Part shown: positions 1 through 5,439 of the stretch, piece after piece | Layout of the letters: each line of letters begins with the position of its first letter | Position numbering within the stretch: the first letter of the stretch is position 1 | NCBI GenBank assembly: GCA_913052425.1 | Contig: CAJXEG010000095.1 | Span: forward strand, 1 to 5,439 | Length of the DNA: 5,439 nt | Direction of reading: 5' to 3' | Source: an uncultured Flavobacteriaceae bacterium | Lineage (GTDB): Bacteria > Bacteroidota > Bacteroidia > Flavobacteriales > Flavobacteriaceae | Notes under the pieces: generated by a model | Seen by the model: the letters and a program-made list of their open reading frames with translations, nothing else | Databases searched by the model: none | Told to the model about the DNA's origin: nothing | Position numbers and translations under genes: made by a program

Positions 1-2
1 AC

Positions 3-1325
3 CTTAAAACCCGAACCCTAACCGCCATTTTGTTCCTCATTCAAAGGGGTTTGGCTGCCGGAATCACCATCTACGCCCCGGCCATCATATTGAGTGTAGT
101 CTTGGGATGGAACCTTAAACTACTGGTGGTCGTCATCGGTTTGTTGGTAGTGTTTTATACCCTGATCGGTGGGACGCAGGCTGTTAATATCACCCAAAAA
201 CAACAGATGTTAATCATCTTCTCGGGAATGATAGCTGCCTTTATTTTTATAGTAAAAGGGCTCCCCGAAACACTTTCTTTCTACAATGCTCTTCGATTGG
301 CGGGCTTGAATGATAAAATGAATGTCCTCGACTTCAGTCTAGACCCCAACAATCGCTATACCTTTTGGAGTGGGATCACAGGAGGGTTGTTTTTGGCCCT
401 GTCCTACTTCGGCACGGATCAAAGCCAGGTGCAACGCTACCTTTCTGGAAAATCCTTGGCCGAAAGTCAAAGGGGTTTGATCATGAATGGTTTTTTAAAA
501 ATCCCCATGCAGTTTTTCATACTACTGATCGGAGTCTTGGTCTTTGTCTTTTTCCAATTCGAAAAAGCCCCCCTCCATTTCAATCCCTACGCCTCAGAAA
601 AAATAAAAGCCACGGAGGGAAGTGATAAGTTCCAAGCCCTTGAAATCGTAAACGACATCATTTACCAAGAAAAACAAAAACAACTTCAAAAAGAAGATTT
701 TTTCTCTAATACAGCCTCTCAAGAAAAATACCTCCAATTGGAAAAACAAGCCCAAAGGAACCGGGCCGCGGCCAAAAAAATCATCGAAGCCAACCAACCT
801 CAAGTTGAATCCAACGACAAGGACTATGTTTTTATCTATTTTATTTTAAATTACATGCCACAAGGCTTGATCGGACTGCTGCTGGCGGTGATACTATCGG
901 CTGCCATGAGCTCTGCTGCCTCTGAGATCAACGCCCTCTCTGCGACTACGGTGGTTGACTTATACAAACGTTTCAATGGCACTGGGGAAGAAAAGCATTA
1001 CGTATGGGCAGGAAAAGGATTTACCCTGCTTTGGGGTGTCATTGCCATTGCATTTGCCCTGGTGGGGAATCTCTTTGAAAACCTGATCCAATTGGTCAAC
1101 ATCATCGGCTCCCTTTTTTACGGTACCATTCTGGGTATTTTCCTGATCGCCATATTTATAAAAACCATCAGGGCCAATGCAGTATTCTATTCTGCTATTT
1201 TGAGTGAAATCCTTGTATTGGTGATCTATAGCCAAGAATGGGTAAGCTTCCTTTGGCTCAATGTAATTGGGGCTGTACTTACCGTTTTGACGGCTATAAT
1301 CCTGCAACCCATTGGTAAAAAATAG
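3..1325 (+). CDS. Sodium:solute symporter (SSS family), N-terminus missing
   Basis: This is a membrane protein that would couple Na+ entry to uptake of a small solute; the substrate (sugar, sialic acid, amino acid or other) cannot be told from sequence. The frame is open to the left edge, so the true start lies outside. About 440 residues are present against roughly 530-570 for the family, so the first few membrane helices are missing. Visible landmarks are GGTQAV at about 168-185, FGTDQSQVQRYLSGKS at about 408-455, and AVILSAAMSSAASEINALS at about 885-940. The AAMSS stretch (900-914) matches the helix that supplies Na2-site small and Ser residues in SSS proteins such as vSGLT. A hydrophilic, Lys/Glu/Gln-rich segment of about 85 residues (565-820) sits between helices and could form a coiled coil. 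Four or more hydrophobic helices follow, up to the TAG stop. The family call is firm; the substrate is unknown. Confidence 0.93.
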   Translation, partial: LKTRTLTAILFLIQRGLAAGITIYAPAIILSVVLGWNLKLLVVVIGLLVVFYTLIGGTQAVNITQKQQMLIIFSGMIAAFIFIVKGLPETLSFYNALRLAGLNDKMNVLDFSLDPNNRYTFWSGITGGLFLALSYFGTDQSQVQRYLSGKSLAESQRGLIMNGFLKIPMQFFILLIGVLVFVFFQFEKAPLHFNPYASEKIKATEGSDKFQALEIVNDIIYQEKQKQLQKEDFFSNTASQEKYLQLEKQAQRNRAAAKKIIEANQPQVESNDKDYVFIYFILNYMPQGLIGLLLAVILSAAMSSAASEINALSATTVVDLYKRFNGTGEEKHYVWAGKGFTLLWGVIAIAFALVGNLFENLIQLVNIIGSLFYGTILGIFLIAIFIKTIRANAVFYSAILSEILVLVIYSQEWVSFLWLNVIGAVLTVLTAIILQPIGKK

Positions 1326-1333
1326 TTTTTTTG

Positions 1334-1347
1334 TTAAACGGGTTTAA
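1334..1347. repeat. Short perfect inverted repeat after the symporter gene
   Basis: TTAAAC and GTTTAA face each other across a GG centre, nine bases past the symporter stop. It is too short and AT-rich to be a convincing terminator, and no T-run follows it directly. It could be an operator for the downstream broken gene pair or chance in AT-rich DNA. The half-site resembles the TTAAACA arm upstream of the SRPBCC gene, which may be coincidence. Confidence 0.3.
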
Positions 1348-1402
1348 TCGTAATTTTTAACTTAATTGTAATCTACTTAGATGTCCTAAATCTTGTAATG
1401 CC

Positions 1403-1927
1403 GTGAAAAATTTATTTAGAGTCTTAATACTGTTTATTGTTGGCTTTCTATTTGGCTTTTTTTCTGATAAAATCTTCGAAATAAATCAATCACAACCCAT
1501 TCATATTCATAGAGTGGGTCACATCCAGGTACTAGACTCCCTTGCCATCAATGGTGCGTTAATTTCAGACTTTTACAAAGGGGCCTACCACACCTATTCC
1601 AGTGCTGCACCCAAAATTTACTATGGAAGTAAATATCAATTTCGTAAAAGGATCCTTGAAAAATTTAACTCTTCAAATTTTACGGAAAGTGGATACCTGA
1701 CATAGAGGTTCTTTATCAATCCTAAAAGTGAGGTTTTTCTTTATAAGATCATCGAAATGGATTTAAAGCTTCAATCCACAGACTTAAACGATGAGTTAGT
1801 AAATGAGCTTAAAAACTTAAGTTTTAGCCCTATAAACTGGAATCCCTATCTGGATGACAATCACAATTACTATATGCATTTAACCTACAGAATTGAAAAT
1901 GGTAAAGTCACTGAAATTATTCCTTAG
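1403..1927 (+). pseudogene. Membrane-anchored small protein broken by an in-frame TAG
   Basis: The reading frame begins at a GTG (1403) and gives 100 residues before a TAG at 1703-1705. After the TAG the same frame stays open for another 73 codons to a TAG at 1925-1927. The two halves read like one protein of about 174 residues. An N-terminal hydrophobic anchor (residues 4-20) with basic Lys/Arg at the start precedes a soluble part. The break falls in ESGYLT-stop-RFFIN, which resembles the SGYL..RF.VN block I recall in uncharacterised Bacteroidota proteins; the ending IENGKVTEIIP also resembles them. No function is known to me. The frame overlaps the next gene by 29 bases, so the pair was probably co-translated. 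No Shine-Dalgarno is visible, and the GTG start is unusual for the group, so the original ATG may also be lost. A sequencing error at 1703-1705 is the main alternative. Confidence 0.7.
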
Positions 1928-2403
1928 CTTGATCTTTTTGTGCGGCTGTTCAGAAGATACCTTAACTCAGGGTCAAAAGATTAAATTGGCGGAAAAGAAA
2001 TGGCAGGTCATTGATTATTACCAAAAACACATTGATAAGGTAAGCCAAGATTTTGGAGAAGATTGGGTGGAACCCGATGCCTTTCTCAATCTCGGAGTGG
2101 CATATTTGAAAAATCAACAATATGAATTGGCCAAGGAACAATTGACAAAGGCATTAGATATTACAATGGTCAATCAGCTGAAACAAATATTATTGGGCTG
2201 TATATAAAAATCATAAAGGACATCAGGACAAAGCCTTGAAATGGATCAATGAAAGTATTGAAGACTTTTTAGCAGGCTACTCCAAAAATCGACCTTACAA
2301 TGAAGAAATCGGACAAATGTATTTGGAGCAACTCAAAGCTTTTAAATACAAATTATTAAATAAAAAACCCCTCCTGTACGGACGGGCTGATCTGCACCAT
2401 TGA
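1899..2403 (+). pseudogene. TPR lipoprotein, frameshifted
   Basis: The ATG at 1899 opens a frame with a lipoprotein signal peptide: KSLKLFLSLIFL followed by a LCGC lipobox with Cys at residue 17 and an acidic SED after it. Residues of about 65-95 form a TPR repeat (AFLNLGVAYLKNQQYELAKE, then QLTKALDIT). The frame stops at 2205-2207. A matching continuation (YKNHKGHQDKALKWINESI, then a helical tail) is open in another frame from 2182 to a TGA at 2401-2403. One 2-base loss in the TATATA at about 2201-2206 would join them. Two single-base losses, near 2165 and near 2200, also would, because the intervening third frame reads NGQSAETNIIGL, which looks native. In both cases the TPR period comes out at 34 residues. 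The last dozen codons run into the opposing gene's terminator, so the original stop may also be lost. The partner upstream is broken too. An ATG-less alternative start is TTG at 1893. Confidence 0.68.
2361..2386 (-). terminator. Rho-independent terminator of the DUF2911 gene
   Basis: Read on the minus strand, CCCGTCC, loop GTACA and GGAGGGG are followed by TTTTTTA. The stem has seven positions with one G-G mismatch in the middle. It begins 23 bases past the stop of the minus-strand gene. On the plus strand there is no T-run after the hairpin, so it acts toward the left only. Confidence 0.65.
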
Positions 2404-2409
2404 AAAAGA

Positions 2410-3255
2410 CTATTTACTCCATTCCGCAATAGATGCTTTATTCATAATGACATAGTCTTTGTTACCGGCTTTTTCGGCCAGTTCCAATGATGTTTTAACG
2501 GCTTTTAGCGCAGCTTTTTTATCATTGCGTTTGGCCAGTATCAGGGCATATTGACGGTACATCCAATAGGCGGGTTTTTCGCGCATCTCCAATGCTTTTT
2601 CTATCCATTTTTGAGCCTTTTTAAAGTCTTTATTCTCTTCCAGATAGTAAACGGCAGCTTGATAATAATCGCCCGATTTAGGTTCTCCATTAAGGGTTTT
2701 TTCAATACTTTCCAATGCTTTGGTTTGTGTAGGTACTTTTATAGTAATGGCCACCAGTGTATGTTCCCAAATCAGGTTTAGCGTGGCTCCATTACTGTTC
2801 AAGTCAGAAAATGAGATGGTAAATGTCTCTACCATAGGCCCAAAAGATTCCGAAGGAACCGTTACAGCCAGTACCACTTGATCCGCCTCCCAATTAGCGG
2901 AAGCATTCCCCATATTGTTTTTCTTGTAAAAATAAACCTCCCATTGATCAGCAGAGGGACGGGTATATAAAGCGTATTTCCCTGCAGCTAGGGGTTTACC
3001 CGCAACGTCCACAGCATCCGAAAAAGAAACGGTGGTATTCTTGTTGGCCCCTGTTCTCCAGATGTCGCCATAACGAACCAAACCTCCCATAATATCTCTT
3101 CCTCTTGCAGAGGGACGTGAGTAGTCCACCTCGACTTGAGTCAATCCCAATTGTTGGGAAATTTTTCCTCTAGGACTCGCCGGAGGGGTAGTAACCTGAG
3201 CATAAGCCCCCACAAAATAAAAATTAAAAAGCAAAAAGTAATAAGTAAGTCTCAT
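2410..3255 (-). CDS. Secreted DUF2911 domain protein with C-terminal TPR-like helices
   Basis: The protein has 281 residues and reads leftward from an ATG at 3253-3255. The N-terminus is a Sec signal peptide (residues 1-19, cleavage likely after AYA before Gln20), so the product is exported to the periplasm. Residues of about 24-170 match DUF2911 as I know it from Bacteroidota: PRGKISQQLGLTQVEVDYSR, RPSARGRDIMGGLVRYGDIW, RTGANKNTTVSFSDAV, and GKPLAAGKYALYTRP. The fold is mostly beta and the function is unknown. Residues of about 195-275 form paired helices with TPR character (QAAVYYLEENKDFKKAQKWI and YALILAKRNDKKAALKAV). A promoter candidate lies just upstream and a hairpin terminator just downstream, so it is probably a single-gene transcript. 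It is intact and of normal length. The family call is sure; the role is unknown. Confidence 0.93.
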   Translation of the reverse strand: MRLTYYFLLFNFYFVGAYAQVTTPPASPRGKISQQLGLTQVEVDYSRPSARGRDIMGGLVRYGDIWRTGANKNTTVSFSDAVDVAGKPLAAGKYALYTRPSADQWEVYFYKKNNMGNASANWEADQVVLAVTVPSESFGPMVETFTISFSDLNSNGATLNLIWEHTLVAITIKVPTQTKALESIEKTLNGEPKSGDYYQAAVYYLEENKDFKKAQKWIEKALEMREKPAYWMYRQYALILAKRNDKKAALKAVKTSLELAEKAGNKDYVIMNKASIAEWSK

Positions 3256-3268
3256 GATATATTTTTTT

Positions 3269-3298
3269 CAAATTTATAAAACAACTTTCAAATACAAA
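3269..3298 (-). promoter_or_regulatory. Candidate promoter for the DUF2911 gene
   Basis: On the minus strand TAAATTTG (3276-3269) matches the Bacteroidota -7 consensus TAnnTTTG. A TTG (3297-3295) stands 18 bases upstream of it, within the usual 17-23 spacing. Transcription would start only about 5-10 bases before the ATG at 3255. In AT-rich DNA such matches arise by chance, so confidence is moderate. Confidence 0.5.
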
Positions 3299-3310
3299 TT
3301 CTTTATAAGA

Positions 3311-3353
3311 TGTTTATATATTGTTTAATATTTTGTAAAAATCATTAAACAAT
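3311..3353 (+). promoter_or_regulatory. Candidate operator: TGTTTA repeats and a perfect 10-bp inverted repeat
   Basis: TGTTTA occurs at 3311 and 3322, exactly 11 bases apart on the same helix face, and a related TGTAAA follows at 3334. The inverted copy TAAACA lies at 3346-3351. The second and last copies sit in a perfect inverted repeat, ATTGTTTAAT (3320-3329) and ATTAAACAAT (3344-3353), with a 14-base spacer. The right arm lies between the -33 and -7 elements of the operon promoter, and the -33 TTG lies in the spacer, so a bound protein would block RNA polymerase. Tandem repeats at 11-base spacing recall operators of light-sensing MerR regulators (CarH/LitR family), and the genes downstream are typical targets of those. 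The assignment to a regulator family is inference. Confidence 0.5.
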
Positions 3354-3364
3354 TACTATCTTTG
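3333..3364 (+). promoter_or_regulatory. Promoter of the SRPBCC-SDR-photolyase operon
   Basis: TTG at 3333-3335, a 21-base spacer and TATCTTTG at 3357-3364 match the Bacteroidota sigma-A consensus (TTG, 17-23 bases, TAnnTTTG) exactly. The start of transcription would fall near 3369-3373, leaving a leader of about 10 bases with no Shine-Dalgarno before the ATG at 3380. Confidence 0.72.
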
Positions 3365-3379
3365 TAATAGAATTTTGTT

Positions 3380-3847
3380 ATGAAATTATATCGACTACAC
3401 GAGGTTCAAAACTTGCCCATCAGTATGGACCAAGCTTGGCAATTCCTCAGTAACCCCAAGAACTTAAAAACCATCACCCCCGACTACATGGGGTTTGAAA
3501 TATTGGGAGGTGACGAAAAAATGATGTATCCAGGACAGATCATCAAGTACATTGTCACCCCTGTAATGGGCATCCCAACCCAGTGGGTAACAGAGATCAC
3601 TCATGTCAAGGAAGGGGAATATTTTGTTGACGAGCAAAGGTTTGGCCCCTATGCCTTATGGCATCACAAACATTTTATCCGACCTATGAAAAATGGGATA
3701 GAGATGGAAGATATTATTGACTATAAAATACCTTTTGGAATATTGGGACAAATGTTACATCCCATAATCGTCCAACCCAAACTTAAAGAAATATTTAATT
3801 ACCGACAAAAGAAATTAGTGGAGTTGTTCGGAGAATACAAAAGCTAA
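3380..3847 (+). CDS. SRPBCC (START-like) ligand-binding family protein
   Basis: The product is a 155-residue soluble protein of the SRPBCC/START-like superfamily, whose helix-grip fold encloses a hydrophobic pocket. The opening strand and helix pattern is visible in residues of about 3-40 (LHEVQNLPISMDQAWQFLSN, then PKNLKTITPDYMGFEI). PGQIIKYIVTPVMGIPTQWV follows, then a W/H/F-rich strand (YALWHHKHFI), and the C-terminal helix PKLKEIFNYRQKKLVELFG closes the pocket. It is full length for the family and has no signal peptide. The ligand is unknown. It is the first gene of the operon and stops one base before the next gene's ATG. Members of this family often stand beside photolyase and SDR genes; whether they bind a lipid, pigment precursor or something else is not established to my knowledge. 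Confidence 0.88.
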   Translation: MKLYRLHEVQNLPISMDQAWQFLSNPKNLKTITPDYMGFEILGGDEKMMYPGQIIKYIVTPVMGIPTQWVTEITHVKEGEYFVDEQRFGPYALWHHKHFIRPMKNGIEMEDIIDYKIPFGILGQMLHPIIVQPKLKEIFNYRQKKLVELFGEYKS

Positions 3848-3848
3848 A

Positions 3849-4547
3849 ATGAGAAAAAACATATTGATTGTAGGAGGTAGTTCGGGCATCGGCTTATCAT
3901 TGGTCAAACAATTACAGTTCGAACATAACCTTATTGTAGCCAACCGAACCAATGAAGCATTAAATGGACTATCGGTCGACTTCATACCCTACGATGTGGA
4001 AAATGGCGAATTGGAGGTCTCCAGTCTACCAGAAACCCTCCATGGGTTGGTTTATTGTCCGGGTACCATCAACCTCAGACCATTTAAGGGTCTAAAACCG
4101 GAAGTCTTTTCCAGAGATTTTTCAATCAATGTGATGGGAGCGGTCAAGACCCTCCAAGCTGTTTTGGGACGATTACAAAACAGTGAAGTACCTTCCAGTG
4201 TGGTGTTTTTTAGCACGGTAGCTGTACAAACGGGTATGCCTTTTCACTCTTCGGTCGCGGCAGCAAAAGGAGCTTTGGAAGGATTGTCGCGTTCATTAGC
4301 AGCAGAACTGGCCCCCAAAATCAGATTTAATGTCATCGCTCCTTCTCTTGTAGATACGCCTTTGGCTGAAAAATTTCTTAACAACGACACCAAAAAAAGC
4401 AATGCTGCGGCAAGACATCCCTTGCAAAGGATCGGGAGTTCCGAAGAAATAGCTCAAATGACTGCACTCTTATTAAACGATCACAGCAGTTGGATGACTG
4501 CACAAACCCTTACCATTGATGGTGGAATAGGAAGTATAAAAAGTTAA
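3849..4547 (+). CDS. Atypical SDR family protein lacking the catalytic tyrosine
   Basis: This 232-residue protein has the Rossmann fold of the short-chain dehydrogenase/reductases. The nucleotide-binding glycine motif is GGSSGIG (residues 9-15), and YCPG (69-72) stands where NNAG is usual. Asn94 (FSINVMG), Ser122 (FFSTVA) and Lys140 of the catalytic tetrad are present. The YxxxK motif, however, reads VAAAK: Val136, codon GTC, replaces the Tyr that donates the proton. The C-terminal part (IRFNVIAPSLVDTPLAEKFL and a final LTIDGGIGS) is normal. It may bind NAD(P)H without standard oxidoreductase chemistry, act as a sensor or scaffold, or use another residue. I recall similar Tyr-less versions next to photolyases, but cannot confirm it here. 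It starts one base after the SRPBCC stop, and its stop TAA overlaps an ATG of the photolyase frame, so translation is probably coupled. Confidence 0.9.
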   Translation: MRKNILIVGGSSGIGLSLVKQLQFEHNLIVANRTNEALNGLSVDFIPYDVENGELEVSSLPETLHGLVYCPGTINLRPFKGLKPEVFSRDFSINVMGAVKTLQAVLGRLQNSEVPSSVVFFSTVAVQTGMPFHSSVAAAKGALEGLSRSLAAELAPKIRFNVIAPSLVDTPLAEKFLNNDTKKSNAAARHPLQRIGSSEEIAQMTALLLNDHSSWMTAQTLTIDGGIGSIKS

Positions 4548-4552
4548 TGGTT

Positions 4553-5439
4553 ATGGAAAAGTTCACAATTTTTTGGTTTAGAAGAGACCTCAGAGTAGAG
4601 GACAACAGAGGACTTTATGAAGCATTAAGAGGAAAAAATAAAGTCATCCCGATTTTTATCTATGATACAGCAATCATAGACAAACTAACAAAGGATGATC
4701 ACAGACTAACATTCATTCAAAACGCCTTGGGTGGCATCAATAACGCTATGAAGGGGAACAGATGCACGGTTGGAATTTATCGGGGCACTCCCAAGGCTAT
4801 TTTTAAACAAATCATTCGAGAATTTCCCATCGATAAAGTCATCACTAACCATGACTACGAACGCTATGCCATCGAACGTGATGAGGAAATCAGAACTCTT
4901 CTCAAAGCAGAGGGAATCGACTTTGCTACCTACAAAGATCAAGTCATTTATGAAAAAAAAGAAGTGGTCAAAGACGATGGAAAGCCCTATGTGGTCTATA
5001 CCCCCTACTCCAGAAAATGGAGAACTAAATTCGGGGAAGAAGGGATAAAAAACTATCCGTCGGAAGACCATTTAGATAAACTATACACCGACAAGCCTCT
5101 CCCTCAAATATTTCTACATGAAATGGGTTTTGAAATTTCAAAATTGGTTCCAAAAAAATTCAGATTTGATAAAAATGTAATTGACCAATACGAGGAAACC
5201 AGAAATTTCCCTGCTATAGACTCCACCTCACGATTGGGGGTTGAGTTGAGATTTGGTACCCAAAGCGTGAGGAAATTGGTCGCAAAAAGTGCTGAGAGAG
5301 AAAATCCAACTTTTTTGAAAGAATTGATCTGGAGGGAATTCTTTATGCAAATTCTCTGGCATTATCCACACACAGAGGATCAGTGTTTCAAAAAGCAATA
5401 CGATCGAATCGAGTACCGCAATGACGAAAAAGAATTCGA
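4553..5439 (+). CDS. phrB: Deoxyribodipyrimidine photolyase/cryptochrome family, C-terminus missing
   Basis: This flavoprotein would use blue/near-UV light to split cyclobutane pyrimidine dimers in DNA. The 295 residues visible cover the N-terminal antenna domain and the start of the FAD domain; the family is usually about 430-470 long, and the right edge cuts it. Landmarks are FWFRRDLRVEDN (7-18), TNHDYERYAIERD (98-110), YTPYSRKW (149-156), the FAD-phosphate loop TSRLGVELRFG (225-235), and ELIWREFF (257-264), whose Glu and Trp match the lesion-pocket residues of CPD photolyases. The Trp electron-transfer chain lies beyond the window, so photolyase and cryptochrome cannot be fully separated, though the ELIWREF block favours repair. 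I chose ATG 4553 because MEKFTIFWFRRDLR fits the family start. ATG 4547 (overlapping the SDR stop as TAATG) is equally possible and would add two residues. It is the third gene of the operon. Confidence 0.93.
   Translation, partial: MEKFTIFWFRRDLRVEDNRGLYEALRGKNKVIPIFIYDTAIIDKLTKDDHRLTFIQNALGGINNAMKGNRCTVGIYRGTPKAIFKQIIREFPIDKVITNHDYERYAIERDEEIRTLLKAEGIDFATYKDQVIYEKKEVVKDDGKPYVVYTPYSRKWRTKFGEEGIKNYPSEDHLDKLYTDKPLPQIFLHEMGFEISKLVPKKFRFDKNVIDQYEETRNFPAIDSTSRLGVELRFGTQSVRKLVAKSAERENPTFLKELIWREFFMQILWHYPHTEDQCFKKQYDRIEYRNDEKEF

Noticed and set aside
960..1307. Antisense open frame opposite the symporter gene
   Set aside because: It mirrors conserved symporter codons and has no signal of its own.
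1317..1332. A-run followed by T-run around the symporter stop as a terminator
   Set aside because: The stem would be A-T pairs only with a 3-base loop; it lacks the GC-rich stem of an intrinsic terminator.
1398..1400. ATG five bases before the GTG start of the broken gene
   Set aside because: It is in another frame and meets a TGA after one codon.
1326..1402. Promoter for the broken gene pair
   Set aside because: No TAnnTTTG match with a correctly spaced TTG was found; the nearest candidate near 1387-1395 mismatches at key positions.
1703..1705. TAG read as a recoded amino acid (for example pyrrolysine)
   Set aside because: Nothing in the window or the phylum supports it, and the neighbouring gene is also broken, so decay or sequence error is simpler.
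2551..2781. Plus-strand open frame inside the DUF2911 gene
   Set aside because: It is opposite a confident domain-bearing gene, with no promoter or start signal.
4706..5071. Antisense open frame opposite the photolyase gene
   Set aside because: The plus strand encodes clear conserved photolyase motifs across this span; the antisense frame shows no recognisable domain.

Overview
The window comes from a Bacteroidota genome, most likely a marine-type flavobacterium or a close relative. Three things point there. The two promoter candidates match the Bacteroidota pattern (a TTG at about -33 and TAnnTTTG at about -7). Starts lack Shine-Dalgarno sequences. The protein families are typical of the phylum (DUF2911, a Bacteroidota-style sodium:solute symporter, and an SRPBCC/SDR/photolyase cluster). 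Assignment below phylum is inference from sequence style.

Layout. (1) 3-1325, plus: the C-terminal three quarters of a sodium:solute symporter, cut by the left window edge. (2) 1403-2403, plus: two overlapping small genes that both look broken. The first is a membrane-anchored protein interrupted by one in-frame TAG. The second is a TPR lipoprotein with at least one frameshift and possibly two single-base deletions. (3) 2410-3255, minus: an intact secreted DUF2911 protein with C-terminal TPR-like helices. Its terminator hairpin lies inside the 3' end of the broken TPR gene. (4) 3256-3379: a 124-base AT-rich divergent promoter region. It has a promoter candidate for each direction and a set of TGTTTA-type repeats, including a perfect 10-bp inverted repeat that overlaps the rightward promoter. 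(5) 3380-5439, plus: a tight operon of SRPBCC protein, atypical SDR and photolyase. The genes are separated by one base or a few, and the photolyase is cut by the right edge.

How the parts fit. The rightward operon is probably a light/UV-response unit. The photolyase repairs pyrimidine dimers, while the SRPBCC and SDR proteins are frequent companions of photolyases with no settled role. The SDR keeps Asn, Ser and Lys of the catalytic tetrad but has Val where the catalytic Tyr should be. The TGTTTA repeats at one-helical-turn spacing suggest control by a MerR-family light regulator (LitR/CarH type), but that is inference and no regulator gene lies in the window. The best candidates for something new are the putative operator, the Tyr-less SDR, and the joint decay of the two-gene module.
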